A stretch of DNA of 64,000 nucleotides from Cellvibrionaceae bacterium (lineage in GTDB: Bacteria; Pseudomonadota; Gammaproteobacteria; Pseudomonadales; Cellvibrionaceae). The translations under genes were made by a program, and so were the position numbers. Under the pieces are notes generated by a model that saw only the letters and a list, made by a program, of their open reading frames with translations, ran no database searches and was not told the DNA's origin. Shown here piece by piece: positions 21,655 through 33,589 of this stretch (within the stretch, counting starts at the first letter, position 1; each line of letters opens with the position of its first letter). The stretch spans positions 1 to 64,000 of the forward strand of contig JANQJP010000090.1 of NCBI GenBank assembly GCA_028281575.1, in the 5' to 3' direction.

Positions 21655-22607
21655 TTAGCCTTCTCCTGTGCAGCTTGAACACGCCGGGTAACTTCGTCTC
21701 TCATTGCCGCATCCGCAAGCGGAAAGCCCAACGCATAACGGGCATCGAAGTAGGCCTGGGCAACGCTGCGTGCGAGCGTTCTGACCCTGAGAATGAAGCG
21801 CTGTCTCTCGGTGATTGATATGGCTTGTCGGGCATCGAGCAGATTGAATGCGTGAGACGCTTTGATAACCAGCTCATAGGCGGGCAGGGGCAGGCCTTCG
21901 GTGATCAGACGTTGAGCTTCCGTTTCATATTTATCAAAGCTTGAAAACAAGAACTCGGTATCTGCTTCATCAAAGTTGTAGCGCGACATTTCTACTTCGT
22001 TTTGATGAAAAACATCGCCGTAGCTCACTTGATTGCCTTCTGTGTCTTCGGTCCAAACCAGATCGTAGATGGAGTCGACATTTTGCAAGTACATCGCGAT
22101 GCGCTCTAAGCCGTAGGTAATTTCGCCGGTGACGGGAAAACATTCGATGCCGCCGACCTGCTGAAAATAGGTAAACTGCGTGACTTCCATGCCGTCTAAC
22201 CAGACTTCCCAACCAAGCCCCCAGGCCCCCAAGGTGGGTGATTCCCAGTTGTCTTCCACAAAACGGATGTCGTGCCTGAGCGGATCTATGCCGAGGTGCT
22301 CGAGCGAGGCTAAATAAAGATCTTGAATATCTTCTGGCGACGGCTTTAGAACAACCTGAAACTGATAGTAATGCTGTAGGCGGTTTGGATTTTCGCCGTA
22401 GCGGCCATCGGTCGGCCGTCGGCAGGGCTGCACATAGGCGCTGCTCCAGCGCTCAGGCCCCACCGCGCGCAAAAACGTTGCGGGATGAAATGTTCCAGCG
22501 CCAACCTCGAGGTCGATGGGTTGCAAGATAACGCAACCGTGTTGGGCCCAGTAATTCTGAAGAGACAGAATTAAACCCTGAAAAGTAGAGACGTTTACGT
22601 CTGACAC
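21651..22607 (-). CDS. glyQ: Glycyl-tRNA synthetase alpha subunit
   Basis: This 318-residue catalytic subunit carries the class II core. Signatures include [17 protein letters not shown] (residues about 9-25), [17 protein letters not shown] and [19 protein letters not shown]. It is the first gene of the glyQ-glyS-plsC unit. Upstream, 22608-22718 should hold the promoter; a small hairpin GCGCTTCT-CA-AGAAGCG is visible around 22656-22672. Confidence 0.98.
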   Translation of the reverse strand: MSDVNVSTFQGLILSLQNYWAQHGCVILQPIDLEVGAGTFHPATFLRAVGPERWSSAYVQPCRRPTDGRYGENPNRLQHYYQFQVVLKPSPEDIQDLYLASLEHLGIDPLRHDIRFVEDNWESPTLGAWGLGWEVWLDGMEVTQFTYFQQVGGIECFPVTGEITYGLERIAMYLQNVDSIYDLVWTEDTEGNQVSYGDVFHQNEVEMSRYNFDEADTEFLFSSFDKYETEAQRLITEGLPLPAYELVIKASHAFNLLDARQAISITERQRFILRVRTLARSVAQAYFDARYALGFPLADAAMRDEVTRRVQAAQEKAK

Positions 22608-22718
22608 AATAAGCCTTAATCGCGTAGAGGATACGATGCGCTCACTTCGGTGAACGCTTCTTGAGAAGCGCGCAATTATAGCGATTTGGCTGATCTTGAG
22701 CCATGCCTCTGCCGAGCA

Positions 22719-23762
22719 TTATTCACTGAATAGCAATTGATGCGTTTCCGCTATTTTTTGTTTGAGTTGCACAATGTTGTTGTCGAGCCGTGGAAAGTGT
22801 AGGTCAATCGCACCGGCAATCTGCTCGAGCCGCCAGCGCCAATCCAGTTTTTCCAATGAGCGCAGATAATTTAATTGCGCTTTGCGTGGGGTCCATTCTT
22901 GCAAGGCTTCGGCGATGCGACCAATGCCGTGATCCAAATCTGTCGATTCAAACTCGATAACCGCTTCTGGCCAAAGGCAGTTTTGAAAAGCGTGATCTGT
23001 GCGCGGCTGTACACCTGCAACGATGCATCCGCAGGCAAGAGAATCGGTCCAGCGTCCCGTCAAATACTCTTTGGTTTTGTGCGTATAGCGGGTCGAGTCG
23101 ACCAGGTTGCTCTGGGCAAGGACGTATTTTGATCGTTTCAGGTAGGATTGAACCAATAAATTATTTTCGTGGAGTGCGTTTTCATTTCGTGGCGGTCGGC
23201 CTTGGTAGCGAATATCACGCTTGAGAAATGCCGCCGCGTTTTTGTTGTCATCTAACCAGGTATCGGGTTGTCGCCCCAGACGCAGCACATCGATATTCCG
23301 ATCAACACTGTTTGAGCCGCGTAAAAGCACGTCCGCGCCCCAGGGTACGATCGTCGTTTCGGAGTTCACTCTTTGCCGGTAGATTATTTGATCCGCGGGT
23401 CCAGTTGTTATAAAAATTCCGTCAATATGAGAGCGATTGATGCACCGTGGAATATCCTCTGTATGGAAGGAGTCGATCAGCCAGAGAAAAACTCTGTTAA
23501 ACGCGTGCTTCCAGTCGTCGTCCATGTAGAGAGACCAAAAATGTGCCATTGTTGGAACGATGAACAAAGCATCTGGCTTTAAACGGTTTTTCGTTCTTTT
23601 GGCAAAAAGCGTTTTTAACTTATCGATCCTGGCGCGTGATGCGGGGGCAAGAGAGACATAGTCGGCTTCGAAAAGATCCGCAGTGAGTTCGGTCAGGTAT
23701 TTAACCGGCATCCACCCGAGTTGGTTTGGAACCCCGTCAATGATTACGATACTTTTCGTCAT
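22719..23762 (-). CDS. Glycosyltransferase-like protein (CgeB/GT1_2 type)
   Basis: This 347-residue protein is not confidently named. The C-terminal half has YLTGRWTDSLACGCIVAG (residues about 233-250) and a following acidic patch (VIEFESTDL). These resemble the nucleotide-sugar-binding region of CgeB-like/Glyco_trans_1_2 glycosyltransferases. IFITTGPADQIIYRQR and PWGADV also fit the GT-B fold. No membrane segment or signal peptide is seen, so it is presumably cytoplasmic. It is a lone insertion between glyQ and trkH, a position without glycan genes nearby. The acceptor and sugar are unknown. Confidence 0.7.
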   Translation of the reverse strand: MTKSIVIIDGVPNQLGWMPVKYLTELTADLFEADYVSLAPASRARIDKLKTLFAKRTKNRLKPDALFIVPTMAHFWSLYMDDDWKHAFNRVFLWLIDSFHTEDIPRCINRSHIDGIFITTGPADQIIYRQRVNSETTIVPWGADVLLRGSNSVDRNIDVLRLGRQPDTWLDDNKNAAAFLKRDIRYQGRPPRNENALHENNLLVQSYLKRSKYVLAQSNLVDSTRYTHKTKEYLTGRWTDSLACGCIVAGVQPRTDHAFQNCLWPEAVIEFESTDLDHGIGRIAEALQEWTPRKAQLNYLRSLEKLDWRWRLEQIAGAIDLHFPRLDNNIVQLKQKIAETHQLLFSE

Positions 23763-23820
23763 GGTTTTTTAGGGTGTGCACTTGCAATCAATGCGCTTTC
23801 GCGTTGAGCTAACTGTGCTG

Positions 23821-25269
23821 CTATCTGCGCCAAAACGCGGGCGTAAACAGGACTAACAACGTAAATACTTCCAACCTCCCCAGCAGCATGGCGAAGCAAA
23901 GCAACCATTTGGCTGCAGAATTTATGTTTCCATAGTTTGCCGAAACGTCTCCAAGACCCGGGCCAAGATTGTTGATACACGCACCCACGGCGGTAAATGC
24001 TGTGAGGAAGTCTAAACCCGTGGCGAGTAGCAATATGCACAAGACCAGATAGGCGATGACGTAGATGGCAAAAAACCCCCACACGGCTTCGATAACACGA
24101 TCAGATACGGATTTATTACCAATTTTGATTGGCAGTACCGCGTTGGGGTGAATTAGCCGGTGAATTTCACGGCTGCCCTGCTTCATGATTAATAAGACCC
24201 GAATCATTTTTATCCCGCCGCCGGTGCTGCCTGCGCAGCCGCCCATAAACGCGAACATAAAAATGAAGAAAGGCAAAAAAGTTGGCCAAATACTGAAATC
24301 CGCTACCCCGAAGCCGGTGGTCGTCAGAATGGACACGAGTTCAAAGGTGCCCAAGAGCACACTTTCGTAATAACCATAGGTGCCTGAATAACTCAAAAAT
24401 ATACAGGTTATCGTAATGCCGATAATCAGCATGGTTGAATAGAATTGAAACTCGGGGTCGCGAAAGTAGTGGCGATAACTGCGTTCCCGCCAGGCAAAAA
24501 AATGCAACGCAAAATTAATGCCTGACAACGTCATAAATATAATGGCAACCATGTAAATTGCGGCGCTGTCAAAAAACGCCATACTCGCATCGTGAGTGGA
24601 AAAGCCACCAATGGCAACAGTTGAAAAAGCGTGGCCAACCGCATCGAATAAGCTCATACCCGCCAGGTAATACGCCAGTGCGCAGGCGCACGTAAGTGCC
24701 AAATAGATAAGAAATAGTGCTTTGGCTGTTTCAGTAATACGGGGAGTAAGCTTGGAGTCCTTTACTGGGCCTGGCGTTTCTGCGCGATACAACTGCATAC
24801 CTCCGATGCCCAGCATTGGCAGAATCGCCACAGCGATAACAATAATTCCTATCCCGCCAAGCCACTGGAGTTGCTGTCGATAGTAGAGCATGGCTTTCGG
24901 CAGAGCATCTAAATTAGTGACGACGGTCGCACCGGTTGTCGTTAAGCCGGAGACGGATTCAAACATCGCGTCTACCAGACTCAAATGCGTCGTATCGGCG
25001 AGCATAAACGGTAATGAACCAAATGCGCCGAGGACCAGCCAAAACAATGCCGTGACCAAGAACCCATCTTTGGTATGCAATTCCCGCCTTACCCGGTAGA
25101 CGGGTAACCATGTAACCAGGCCGGCGCTAAAGCTGATGCCAAAGGCGATGGTGAAGCTCAGATAGGCACCGTCTTTGAAATAAAATGAGACGAAAATAGG
25201 TGGCAGCAAGGTCAGGCTAAAGAGCATGAGTAGCATACCAAGTATTTTTGCAATGACTGCTAGGCGCAT
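23821..25269 (-). CDS. trkH: Trk potassium uptake system membrane subunit TrkH
   Basis: This 482-residue polytopic potassium channel-like protein has four M1-P-M2 repeats. Pore-loop signatures such as ESVSGLTTTGATVV (residues about 103-116), LVSILTTTGFGVADF and TAVGACINNLGPGLG contribute the selectivity filter. It needs TrkA as the cytoplasmic gate; trkA lies 11 bases upstream on the same strand, so the two form an operon. The length is typical (480-485). Confidence 0.97.
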   Translation of the reverse strand: MRLAVIAKILGMLLMLFSLTLLPPIFVSFYFKDGAYLSFTIAFGISFSAGLVTWLPVYRVRRELHTKDGFLVTALFWLVLGAFGSLPFMLADTTHLSLVDAMFESVSGLTTTGATVVTNLDALPKAMLYYRQQLQWLGGIGIIVIAVAILPMLGIGGMQLYRAETPGPVKDSKLTPRITETAKALFLIYLALTCACALAYYLAGMSLFDAVGHAFSTVAIGGFSTHDASMAFFDSAAIYMVAIIFMTLSGINFALHFFAWRERSYRHYFRDPEFQFYSTMLIIGITITCIFLSYSGTYGYYESVLLGTFELVSILTTTGFGVADFSIWPTFLPFFIFMFAFMGGCAGSTGGGIKMIRVLLIMKQGSREIHRLIHPNAVLPIKIGNKSVSDRVIEAVWGFFAIYVIAYLVLCILLLATGLDFLTAFTAVGACINNLGPGLGDVSANYGNINSAAKWLLCFAMLLGRLEVFTLLVLFTPAFWRR

Positions 25270-25280
25270 CGTCTACTCAT

Positions 25281-26750
25281 CTAAAAGAAGGTAAAGCCGA
25301 CCTGAAACAGGCGTTCGATATCGCGGGTGTAGCGTTTGTCGATAACGAAGACGATGACATGGTCGCCCGATTGAATAATGAGATCATCATGCGCGATAAG
25401 CACTTCGCGAGATTGCGCAGGCTCGGTTGAGTTTTCATCGCGGTTCATGCCAAAAGCCAATTCCGGTGAGCGGAGGATGGTGTCGTGATGATCGCCAGGC
25501 TCAGTATCGCGGATGATTGCGCCAATCGTTGCACCTTCGGGGAGATCAATATCTTCAATTGCGCGCCCTACAACCTTGGACGTTTTCTCGTCACCGTGTG
25601 CGATGACTTCAATGGCTTCCGCCGCGCCGCGTCTCAGTGAGTGAACATTGACGATATCACCGCGTCGGACATGGGTGAGCAAGGTGCCGATGGTGATCTG
25701 CTGGGGCGATATCGCGATATCGATATCGCTGGCTTGCACCAGATCCACGTAGGCGTGTTTATTAATCAGCGTGATAACTTTATGGGCCCCGAGCTTTTTG
25801 GCCAGCATACTCGCCATAATATTGGCTTCGTCGGAGTTTGTAAGGGAGAGAAATATATCGGTATCTTCGATATTTTCTTCAAGCAGGAGTTCCTGGTCCG
25901 ATGCGCTGCCAGTAAGAACGATGGTTTGTTGGAGGTTTTTAGCCAAATATTCCGCGCGCTTTTTACTGTATTCAATCATCTTAACGGAATAGTGGCTTTC
26001 CAGCCTTTTCGCGAGGCGCATTCCGATGTTGCCGCCGCCGGCGATAATAATGCGTTTATAAGGTCGGTCAGCGCGACGAAACTCTGAGACCACGGCGCGA
26101 ATATCATCTTTTGCTGCAACGAAGAATACTTCATCGTCCGCTTCGATGTTGCTGTTACCGGTCGGCATAATCGCCCTATTTTTGCGATATATTGCAGCGA
26201 CACGTGTATCAACGTTGGGGATATGTTTGCGGATATATCTCAGTTGTTGTCCGACCAGCGGACCGCCGTAGTAGGCTTTTACTGCAACGAGTTGGGCCAA
26301 GCCATCAGCAAAATCCAGCACCTGCAGCGCGCCGGGCTGATCTATTAAGCGGCTAATGTGATCGGAGACGAGTTGCTCGGGGCTAATGATCACATCGACG
26401 GGGATTGCTTCGTTGCGAAACAGCCCGTCGTGCGAGGCATACTCGGTTGAGCGAATCCGTGCGATTTTTGTCGGTGTGCGAAACAGACTGTGGGCAATTT
26501 GACACGCGAGCATATTAATTTCATCGATGCCGGTAACTGCGATCAGGATATCGGCGTCTTCAATGCCCGCTTGCAGCAGTACCTCTGGGTATGAGGCATG
26601 ACCCGAAACCACACCAATATCGATGCGGTCTTGCAGCGCTCGCAAACGGCTTTCTTCGCTGTCGACAACGGTAATGTCATTTGCCTCGCTACTCAAACTG
26701 GTAGCGAGGGTGCCCCCAACGCGGCCTGCGCCTAAGATAATAATTTTCAT
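25281..26750 (-). CDS. trkA: Trk potassium uptake system NAD-binding protein TrkA
   Basis: This 489-residue cytoplasmic regulator of TrkH has two tandem RCK modules. The nucleotide-binding motifs are [10 protein letters not shown] (residues 7-16) and [11 protein letters not shown] (about 237-247). It is about 30 residues longer than E. coli TrkA (458). The extra sequence is a polar insert near residues 425-452, containing [16 protein letters not shown], within the last TrkA_C domain. It follows rsmB by 28 bases in the same direction, as in Pseudomonas, and is itself followed by trkH. Confidence 0.96.
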   Translation of the reverse strand: MKIIILGAGRVGGTLATSLSSEANDITVVDSEESRLRALQDRIDIGVVSGHASYPEVLLQAGIEDADILIAVTGIDEINMLACQIAHSLFRTPTKIARIRSTEYASHDGLFRNEAIPVDVIISPEQLVSDHISRLIDQPGALQVLDFADGLAQLVAVKAYYGGPLVGQQLRYIRKHIPNVDTRVAAIYRKNRAIMPTGNSNIEADDEVFFVAAKDDIRAVVSEFRRADRPYKRIIIAGGGNIGMRLAKRLESHYSVKMIEYSKKRAEYLAKNLQQTIVLTGSASDQELLLEENIEDTDIFLSLTNSDEANIMASMLAKKLGAHKVITLINKHAYVDLVQASDIDIAISPQQITIGTLLTHVRRGDIVNVHSLRRGAAEAIEVIAHGDEKTSKVVGRAIEDIDLPEGATIGAIIRDTEPGDHHDTILRSPELAFGMNRDENSTEPAQSREVLIAHDDLIIQSGDHVIVFVIDKRYTRDIERLFQVGFTFF

Positions 26751-26778
26751 TAATTATAAAAATGAAACCCTTGGCAAT

Positions 26779-28083
26779 TTATGAGAGTGCCGTCTTGCGA
26801 AGGCGCGCGTAGTAAAAGCCATCATGTCCCCCAAGCTGTGGAAAAAGCTGGCGGCCAATCGAGCGCTTGGCTCCCCACTCGGCATCAATTTGCTCATGCT
26901 CCGCGTCCTTGTGTGACGCTAAAAAGGCAGCGACAACCCGCTCATTCTCTGCCTTAAGAATAGAACAGGTAACGTATAACAGCTGCCCACCAGGTTTTAG
27001 CAGCGGCCAAAGTGTCTGTAATAACGCCATTTGTGTCTTCGCAAGCTTATCAAGATCGCTTTCACGCCGCAGTAATTTTATATCGGGGTGGCGGCGAATC
27101 ACGCCGGTGGCTGAACAGGGAGCGTCGAGTAATATCCGATCATAAGCTTCGCCGTTCCACCAGGTGTTCGGAGCACTGGCATCACCCACAATCACCTCAG
27201 CCTCCAGTCTCAATCGACTGAGATTGGTGTGGATCTTTGCTGCGCGCTCTGCACTGAGCTCGACGGCGTGAAGGTATTCAAGTTCGGGTTCGCGTTCCAG
27301 AATATGGCAGCTTTTACCGCCCGGTGCCGCGCAGGCATCGAGTACACGCATTCCAGGAGAGGTTTTTAGCAGGTCCGCGGCAAGTTGGGCAGCGTCGTCC
27401 TGCACGCTCAACCAACCTGCGGCAAATCCGGGCAGCTGCGCAATATTTGTTGCACGCTTGAGCATCAGTGAACTTTTGTTCAGACGAGTTTCTATCGGTT
27501 CGCAATTGTGTGCGTCAAGCTCCGCGCGTGCTTCATTTAGAGATACTCGCCGAGTATTAATGCGTACATATATCGGTGCCTGAGCGTGCGATGCGTCGGC
27601 AATGGATTGCCAGTAATCAGGCCAATCAACACGAATTCGATTGAGTAACCACCCTGGCAACCGGTGCTCGGCTTCCGGTTGTTTGAGAGCTGCAGTGTCC
27701 AGCTGAATTTTATTGCGAATATAGTTTCGCAGCACACCATTTATAAAACCCTTAGCCCAGAGTTTTCGGATGACTTTGGCCGCGTTTACAGTTTCTGAAA
27801 GTGCAGCGTGATCGGGGATGCGCAAAAAATGGATTTGGTATAAGCCGAGCAGTATAAGTGCGTAAATATCAGAATCTTTTGCTTTAAGTGGCTTGTTGAG
27901 TAAGGCGTTCGCGATGGCATCCAGGTATTCGTAATGCCTGAGGCAGCCATAACAGAGCTCGTGAAATAGTGCGCGGTCTCGATCTGGAATGCGCTCAATT
28001 TGAGAGTCAAATGTTGTTTGTAACGACTGCTCGCCTTGTAGAATGGGCGCGAGCACCGTTGCCGCATGTGCGCGTATATTCAT
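26779..28083 (-). CDS. rsmB: 16S rRNA (cytosine-967-C5)-methyltransferase RsmB
   Basis: This 434-residue enzyme methylates C967 of 16S rRNA. The N-terminal NusB-like RNA-binding domain covers residues 1-140. The SAM-binding motif is LDACAAPGGKSCHILE (about 250-265). The catalytic cysteines lie in DAPCSATGV (about 317) and YVTCSIL (about 371). It directly follows fmt with one base between stop and start and precedes trkA, the conserved def-fmt-rsmB-trkA order. Confidence 0.97.
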   Translation of the reverse strand: MNIRAHAATVLAPILQGEQSLQTTFDSQIERIPDRDRALFHELCYGCLRHYEYLDAIANALLNKPLKAKDSDIYALILLGLYQIHFLRIPDHAALSETVNAAKVIRKLWAKGFINGVLRNYIRNKIQLDTAALKQPEAEHRLPGWLLNRIRVDWPDYWQSIADASHAQAPIYVRINTRRVSLNEARAELDAHNCEPIETRLNKSSLMLKRATNIAQLPGFAAGWLSVQDDAAQLAADLLKTSPGMRVLDACAAPGGKSCHILEREPELEYLHAVELSAERAAKIHTNLSRLRLEAEVIVGDASAPNTWWNGEAYDRILLDAPCSATGVIRRHPDIKLLRRESDLDKLAKTQMALLQTLWPLLKPGGQLLYVTCSILKAENERVVAAFLASHKDAEHEQIDAEWGAKRSIGRQLFPQLGGHDGFYYARLRKTALS

Positions 28084-28084
28084 C

Positions 28085-29035
28085 TCAACTAGTTTGAGAC
28101 CCGAATTTAACCAAATCGATATGCTGGCCTGGACCGTTCAGAAAGTCTTTTATTTGCATCGTTTTTTTCCCGGGAAGCTGTAACTCTTCGATCGCGATAA
28201 GTCCTTTGCCACAGTGCACGAGCATCTGCTCACCACTTATCCCTATGTTCCCAGGCTCGGTGTGTGGCATCAAATTGGATTCCTCGAGCACGCGGGCGCG
28301 GTGAATTTTTATGCGTTGGTCGTTAAGCAGGCAATAACACACCGGAAATGGATTAAATGCGCGGATTTTTCTAGCGATGATATGCGCTGCTTCGTGCCAC
28401 TGAATCTGAGCTTCGGACTTTTCTATCTTGTGAGCGTAAGTGGCATTGCTGTGGTCTTGCGGGGTTGGCGTCGCCGTGCCTGAGGCAAGTTGATCTATCA
28501 CCGTTAACAGCGCATTGGGGCCGATGTCGCAGAGTTTATCGTGCAGGTCTGCTGAATTATCGGTATTGCTGATGTCGCAGTGCGCTTTAAGTAACATCGC
28601 GCCCGTGTCCAGACCTTCATCCATTTGCATAATGGTCACGCCACCAGTTGTATCACCTGCTTCAATCGCACGCTGGATTGGTGCTGCCCCGCGCCAGGCG
28701 GGAAGAATTGAGCCGTGCACGTTGATGCAGCCGAGACGGGGTGCCTCGAGCACCGTGGCTGGGAGAATCAGTCCGTAGGCGACAACTACCATGAGGTCGG
28801 CGTTTAGCTCAGAGAGTTCGCGCTGAACTTCGGCAGGTTTTAAGCTTGCCGGTTGAAAGACCGGAATGTGAAAGCTTGTCGCCAGTTGTTTAACAGGACT
28901 GGCCTGAACCTTTTTACCACGGCCCGCCGGGCGGTCCGGTTGTGTATAAACAGCGCAAACGTCATGTGCGCTATCGACAAGTACTTCGAGATGCTTTTGA
29001 GCAAAAACAGGTGTCCCGGCGAATATAAGTTTCAA
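28085..29035 (-). CDS. fmt: Methionyl-tRNA formyltransferase
   Basis: This 316-residue enzyme formylates initiator Met-tRNA using 10-formyl-tetrahydrofolate. The N-terminal IFAGTPVFA, the catalytic/folate motif HGSILPAWRGAAPIQ (residues about 109-123) and the downstream MDEGLDTGAM complete the active site. A C-terminal OB-like tRNA-binding domain (about 205-310) is present. It lies 15 bases after def. Confidence 0.98.
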   Translation of the reverse strand: MKLIFAGTPVFAQKHLEVLVDSAHDVCAVYTQPDRPAGRGKKVQASPVKQLATSFHIPVFQPASLKPAEVQRELSELNADLMVVVAYGLILPATVLEAPRLGCINVHGSILPAWRGAAPIQRAIEAGDTTGGVTIMQMDEGLDTGAMLLKAHCDISNTDNSADLHDKLCDIGPNALLTVIDQLASGTATPTPQDHSNATYAHKIEKSEAQIQWHEAAHIIARKIRAFNPFPVCYCLLNDQRIKIHRARVLEESNLMPHTEPGNIGISGEQMLVHCGKGLIAIEELQLPGKKTMQIKDFLNGPGQHIDLVKFGSQTS

Positions 29036-29050
29036 CAGCAGGCCCCTATT

Positions 29051-29557
29051 CTAGGCGCGCACTTTGTGCTGTTTTTCGAGCTTTTTACGAATACGCTGTC
29101 GCTTAATATTGGAAATGTAATCGACAAATAGCTTGCCATTCAGGTGGTCAATTTCGTGTTGAATACACACCGCGAGCAAACCCGTTGGCTCAATGGTGAA
29201 TTCATCGCCATTTTTGTCTAATGCTGTGACGCGCACATGCTCTGGTCGTGTGACTTCCTCATAAAAACCGGGAACCGACAAGCAGCCCTCTTCATAGGTA
29301 AATGCATCCGCGTCGAGCGCTTCGATTTTGGGGTTGATAAACACCAGAGGTTCGCTTTTGTCCTCGCTCACGTCGATAACAATAATCTGCTGGTGCACAT
29401 CGACTTGAGTGGCTGCCAGACCAATACCTGGAGCCGCGTACATTGTTTCAAACATGTCATCTATCAGCTTTTGAATACTGGTATCGACAGTTTTGACAGG
29501 TTTGGCCAGGGTGCGCAAACGCGGATCAGGGAACTCTAAAATTGGTAATAACGCCAT
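29051..29557 (-). CDS. def: Peptide deformylase
   Basis: This 168-residue metalloenzyme removes formyl groups from nascent proteins. All three motifs are intact: [10 protein letters not shown] (residues about 45-54), EGCLSVPG (about 90-97, metal-binding Cys) and QHEIDHLNG (about 132-140, two metal His and catalytic Glu). It pairs with fmt downstream and is divergent from the LysM gene. Confidence 0.98.
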   Translation of the reverse strand: MALLPILEFPDPRLRTLAKPVKTVDTSIQKLIDDMFETMYAAPGIGLAATQVDVHQQIIVIDVSEDKSEPLVFINPKIEALDADAFTYEEGCLSVPGFYEEVTRPEHVRVTALDKNGDEFTIEPTGLLAVCIQHEIDHLNGKLFVDYISNIKRQRIRKKLEKQHKVRA

Positions 29558-29724
29558 TACGTGACAAACTTCTAGTTCTTAACTAACTTTCACAGCTAAC
29601 ATAATGATGGAGAAGGGTTTATACTAATTTTTAATTAATAGAACGCGAGCCGTTTCTTCATCTTTAACGCTGACATTATACTTAATTTATGATCGCGCCG
29701 CCGAATACTACGGGAATTAATACA

Positions 29725-30750
29725 ATGAGAATGCACATTATTGGACTCTTGGCCGCGTTGGTACTGATGAATTCAAGTGCTAGTGCTGACGAACCGCTGC
29801 TGCGAGACGATGTGCCAGATACACACACTGTCGTAAAAGGCGACACGCTTTGGGATATCTCAGCGACATTTTTACGAAACCCTTGGCTTTGGCCCGAGAT
29901 TTGGCATGTAAATGCGCAAATTGAAAACCCTCATTTAATTTATCCCGGCGATGTGATTCGCCTCATCTATTTAGATGGAAAACCGCGTTTGACGCTGGAT
30001 AATTCCGGTCGTATTTTCAAGCTTGAACCAAAAGCCCATGTCATCTCTGCTGGTGATGCCATCGAGACTATCCCGCTCGACGAGATCAACAGCTTTTTAT
30101 CGAGAAGCCGCATTGTTGGTAAAGATGAGCTCAAGCTCGCACCCTACGTTATTTCTGGTATGGATCAGCACCTTATCGTTGGTGCAGGTGACAAAGTCTA
30201 TGTGCGCGGTGACGTAGCTGAAGCGGCGACAGTTTATGGTGTATATCGCGTCGGAGAAACATTTGTTGACCCGGAAACGGACGAGTTTTTAGGTATCCAG
30301 GCGCTTGATATTGGCACGGCGTCGGTAGAAAGTAAAAAGGGTGAGGTGGCCACGCTAAAAGTCACGCGAACCACCGAAGAAATGCGCATAGGTGATCGGC
30401 TTTTACGTGAAGAGGAGCGATCAATTGATTCGACATTTTTCCCATCGGCGCCATCTGAAGAGATAGAAGGTGTGATTCTTGCGGTTGAGGGCGGTGTCAG
30501 TCAGGTGGGTAAAATGGATGTTGTGGTCATTAATCGCGGCGAGCGCGAATCGATGGCCGCAGGGAATGTACTGGCGGTATACAAGCGCGGTGGCTCCATT
30601 GTCGATCGCGTTTCAGGAGATAGGATAGCGCTGCCCGACGAGCGCGCGGGTTTGTTAATGGTCTTTCGCGTTTTTGATAAAGTAAGCCTAGGTTTAGTGC
30701 TGGAAGCCAACAAAAGCCTAAAAGTAAACGATATCGTTAAAAACCCTTAA
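29725..30750 (+). CDS. Secreted LysM peptidoglycan-binding protein
   Basis: This roughly 341-residue exported protein has a signal peptide (MRMHIIGLLAALVLMNSSASA) followed by a LysM domain (HTVVKGDTLWDIS to GDVIRL). The remainder is a beta-rich domain of unknown function with no obvious catalytic motif. The same architecture and position, between def and dprA, is found in Pseudomonas and Vibrio. I prefer the ATG at 29725, which has GGGA upstream and starts directly at the signal peptide, over an ATG at 29689. Confidence 0.9.
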   Translation: MRMHIIGLLAALVLMNSSASADEPLLRDDVPDTHTVVKGDTLWDISATFLRNPWLWPEIWHVNAQIENPHLIYPGDVIRLIYLDGKPRLTLDNSGRIFKLEPKAHVISAGDAIETIPLDEINSFLSRSRIVGKDELKLAPYVISGMDQHLIVGAGDKVYVRGDVAEAATVYGVYRVGETFVDPETDEFLGIQALDIGTASVESKKGEVATLKVTRTTEEMRIGDRLLREEERSIDSTFFPSAPSEEIEGVILAVEGGVSQVGKMDVVVINRGERESMAAGNVLAVYKRGGSIVDRVSGDRIALPDERAGLLMVFRVFDKVSLGLVLEANKSLKVNDIVKNP

Positions 30751-30817
30751 TATTTAAAAGCCTCGCAATTTGCCGGGTTCATAAATTAGTTCGCACAGTA
30801 TTTTCAAGGAAGAAAAT

Positions 30818-31939
30818 ATGCTCAGTCCTCTACAACAATCGTTAGCGTTAATGTTATGCCCGCGAATTGGCGCAGGCAGCTATTGGGAGCTGGTCGAGCA
30901 TTTCGGATCGCTCAGCACTGCATTTGCAAACGACCTTTCGCAATTCCCACGTTTAAATACATGTGCTGCTGCGCTATACGATTTGCAGCGCAATGGTTGT
31001 TCCAGCGCGCTTTTTGAGCGCGTGTCGGCAGAGCAGGAACATGCGCAGCGCGAAGGGATTCGCCTTTTACATATCGACGATCCCGATTATCCCCCACTAC
31101 TGGGGCAGATCAGGCGCGCACCGCCGCTGCTCTACGTCAGGGGTGACATTTCGGCGCTGAGCTGCCCTCAAATGGCGATAGTTGGCAGTCGCACGCCGAC
31201 AGCCACAGGCAAAGCACTCGCCTGGCGTTTTGCCAGCGAACTCGCCACCAGTGGATTTACCATCACCAGTGGTTTGGCGCTGGGCATCGATGGGGAAGCC
31301 CATCGTGGCGCGATAGAGACCGGTGGTCGCAGCATCGCCGTGCTGGGCTCCGGTTTAAATCGGTGTTATCCCAAAAAACATGTGGCGTTGGCTCAGTCTA
31401 TGTGTGAGCAGGGTGGTGCACTCATCTCTGAGTTTCCATTAAATACGCCACCAAAACCTCAGCATTTTCCCCAGCGTAATCGTGTAGTAAGTGGGCTGTC
31501 CTGCGGAACCCTGGTGGTCGAGGCAGCCTTAAAAAGTGGATCACTGATCACTGCGCGCTACGCGCTTCAGCAAAATAGAGACGTTTTTGCTGTTCCCGGT
31601 TCGGTGCGCAATGAAATGGCGCGAGGCTGCCATGCAATGATTAAAAGTGGCGCGAAGTTAGTTGAATGCAGCGCAGATATTGTCAGCGAGTTGCATGGTG
31701 TGCTCGGCTATTTACGTGAAAACCTGCGCGAGGCTGGAGGTGATACCGTTACCGAGGCCGGTGTGGAGCTTACAGAAGACGAGAAAGTGGTTTTAGATGC
31801 AGTCGGTTTTGAATCTACCCCGCTTGATTTGATTGCAGATCGCTCCGCAATGAACATCGATGTACTCACGTCAATTCTCATTAATTTAGAGTTAAAAGGT
31901 GTGCTGGAAAATACCGGGTTAGGTTATATTCGTGCATAA
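30818..31939 (+). CDS. dprA: DNA-processing/uptake protein DprA (Smf)
   Basis: This 373-residue protein loads RecA onto incoming single-stranded DNA during transformation. The N-terminal SAM-like region covers residues 1-75. The Rossmann-like core carries GSRTPTATGKALA, SGLALGIDGEAHRGA, AVLGSGLNRCYP, SEFPLNTPP and FPQRNRVVSGLS. A C-terminal winged-helix domain is present (about 315-373). An AAGGAAG site precedes the ATG. Confidence 0.97.
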   Translation: MLSPLQQSLALMLCPRIGAGSYWELVEHFGSLSTAFANDLSQFPRLNTCAAALYDLQRNGCSSALFERVSAEQEHAQREGIRLLHIDDPDYPPLLGQIRRAPPLLYVRGDISALSCPQMAIVGSRTPTATGKALAWRFASELATSGFTITSGLALGIDGEAHRGAIETGGRSIAVLGSGLNRCYPKKHVALAQSMCEQGGALISEFPLNTPPKPQHFPQRNRVVSGLSCGTLVVEAALKSGSLITARYALQQNRDVFAVPGSVRNEMARGCHAMIKSGAKLVECSADIVSELHGVLGYLRENLREAGGDTVTEAGVELTEDEKVVLDAVGFESTPLDLIADRSAMNIDVLTSILINLELKGVLENTGLGYIRA

Positions 31940-32021
31940 CACTTGCTGCCTTAGTGCTTTTCAAGTAATTTCTCGCTTCACGTTTGCATCAGCACAATCT
32001 TCCAAGTCCAAAGGGCGCTCA

Positions 32022-32095
32022 ATGAGTACACTGTTTGTTGCAATTTTGATGGGTTCAGATTCCGACCTACCGGTTGTGGACACAGACCAGCATTG

Positions 32096-32096
<1 letters not shown>
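32022..32096 (+). pseudogene. purE: 5' remnant of purE (N5-carboxyaminoimidazole ribonucleotide mutase)
   Basis: An ATG at 32022 opens a 24-codon frame reading MSTLFVAILMGSDSDLPVVD and ending TDQH-stop. The first 19-20 residues match the start of PurE, including the substrate-binding GS-x-SD motif, but the other 140 or so residues are gone. The relic stop (32094-32096) overlaps the tsaC ATG by one base. In Vibrio, purE/purK lie between dprA and tsaC, so this looks like the scar of a purEK deletion. The old purE translation start may now feed tsaC by coupling. Confidence 0.8.
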
Positions 32097-33584
<1,488 letters not shown>

Positions 33585-33589
33585 CGCGA

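Noticed and set aside
23759-24082. 107-codon minus-strand frame at the trkH 3' end
   Set aside because: Out-of-frame overlap with conserved TrkH sequence and odd amino-acid content.
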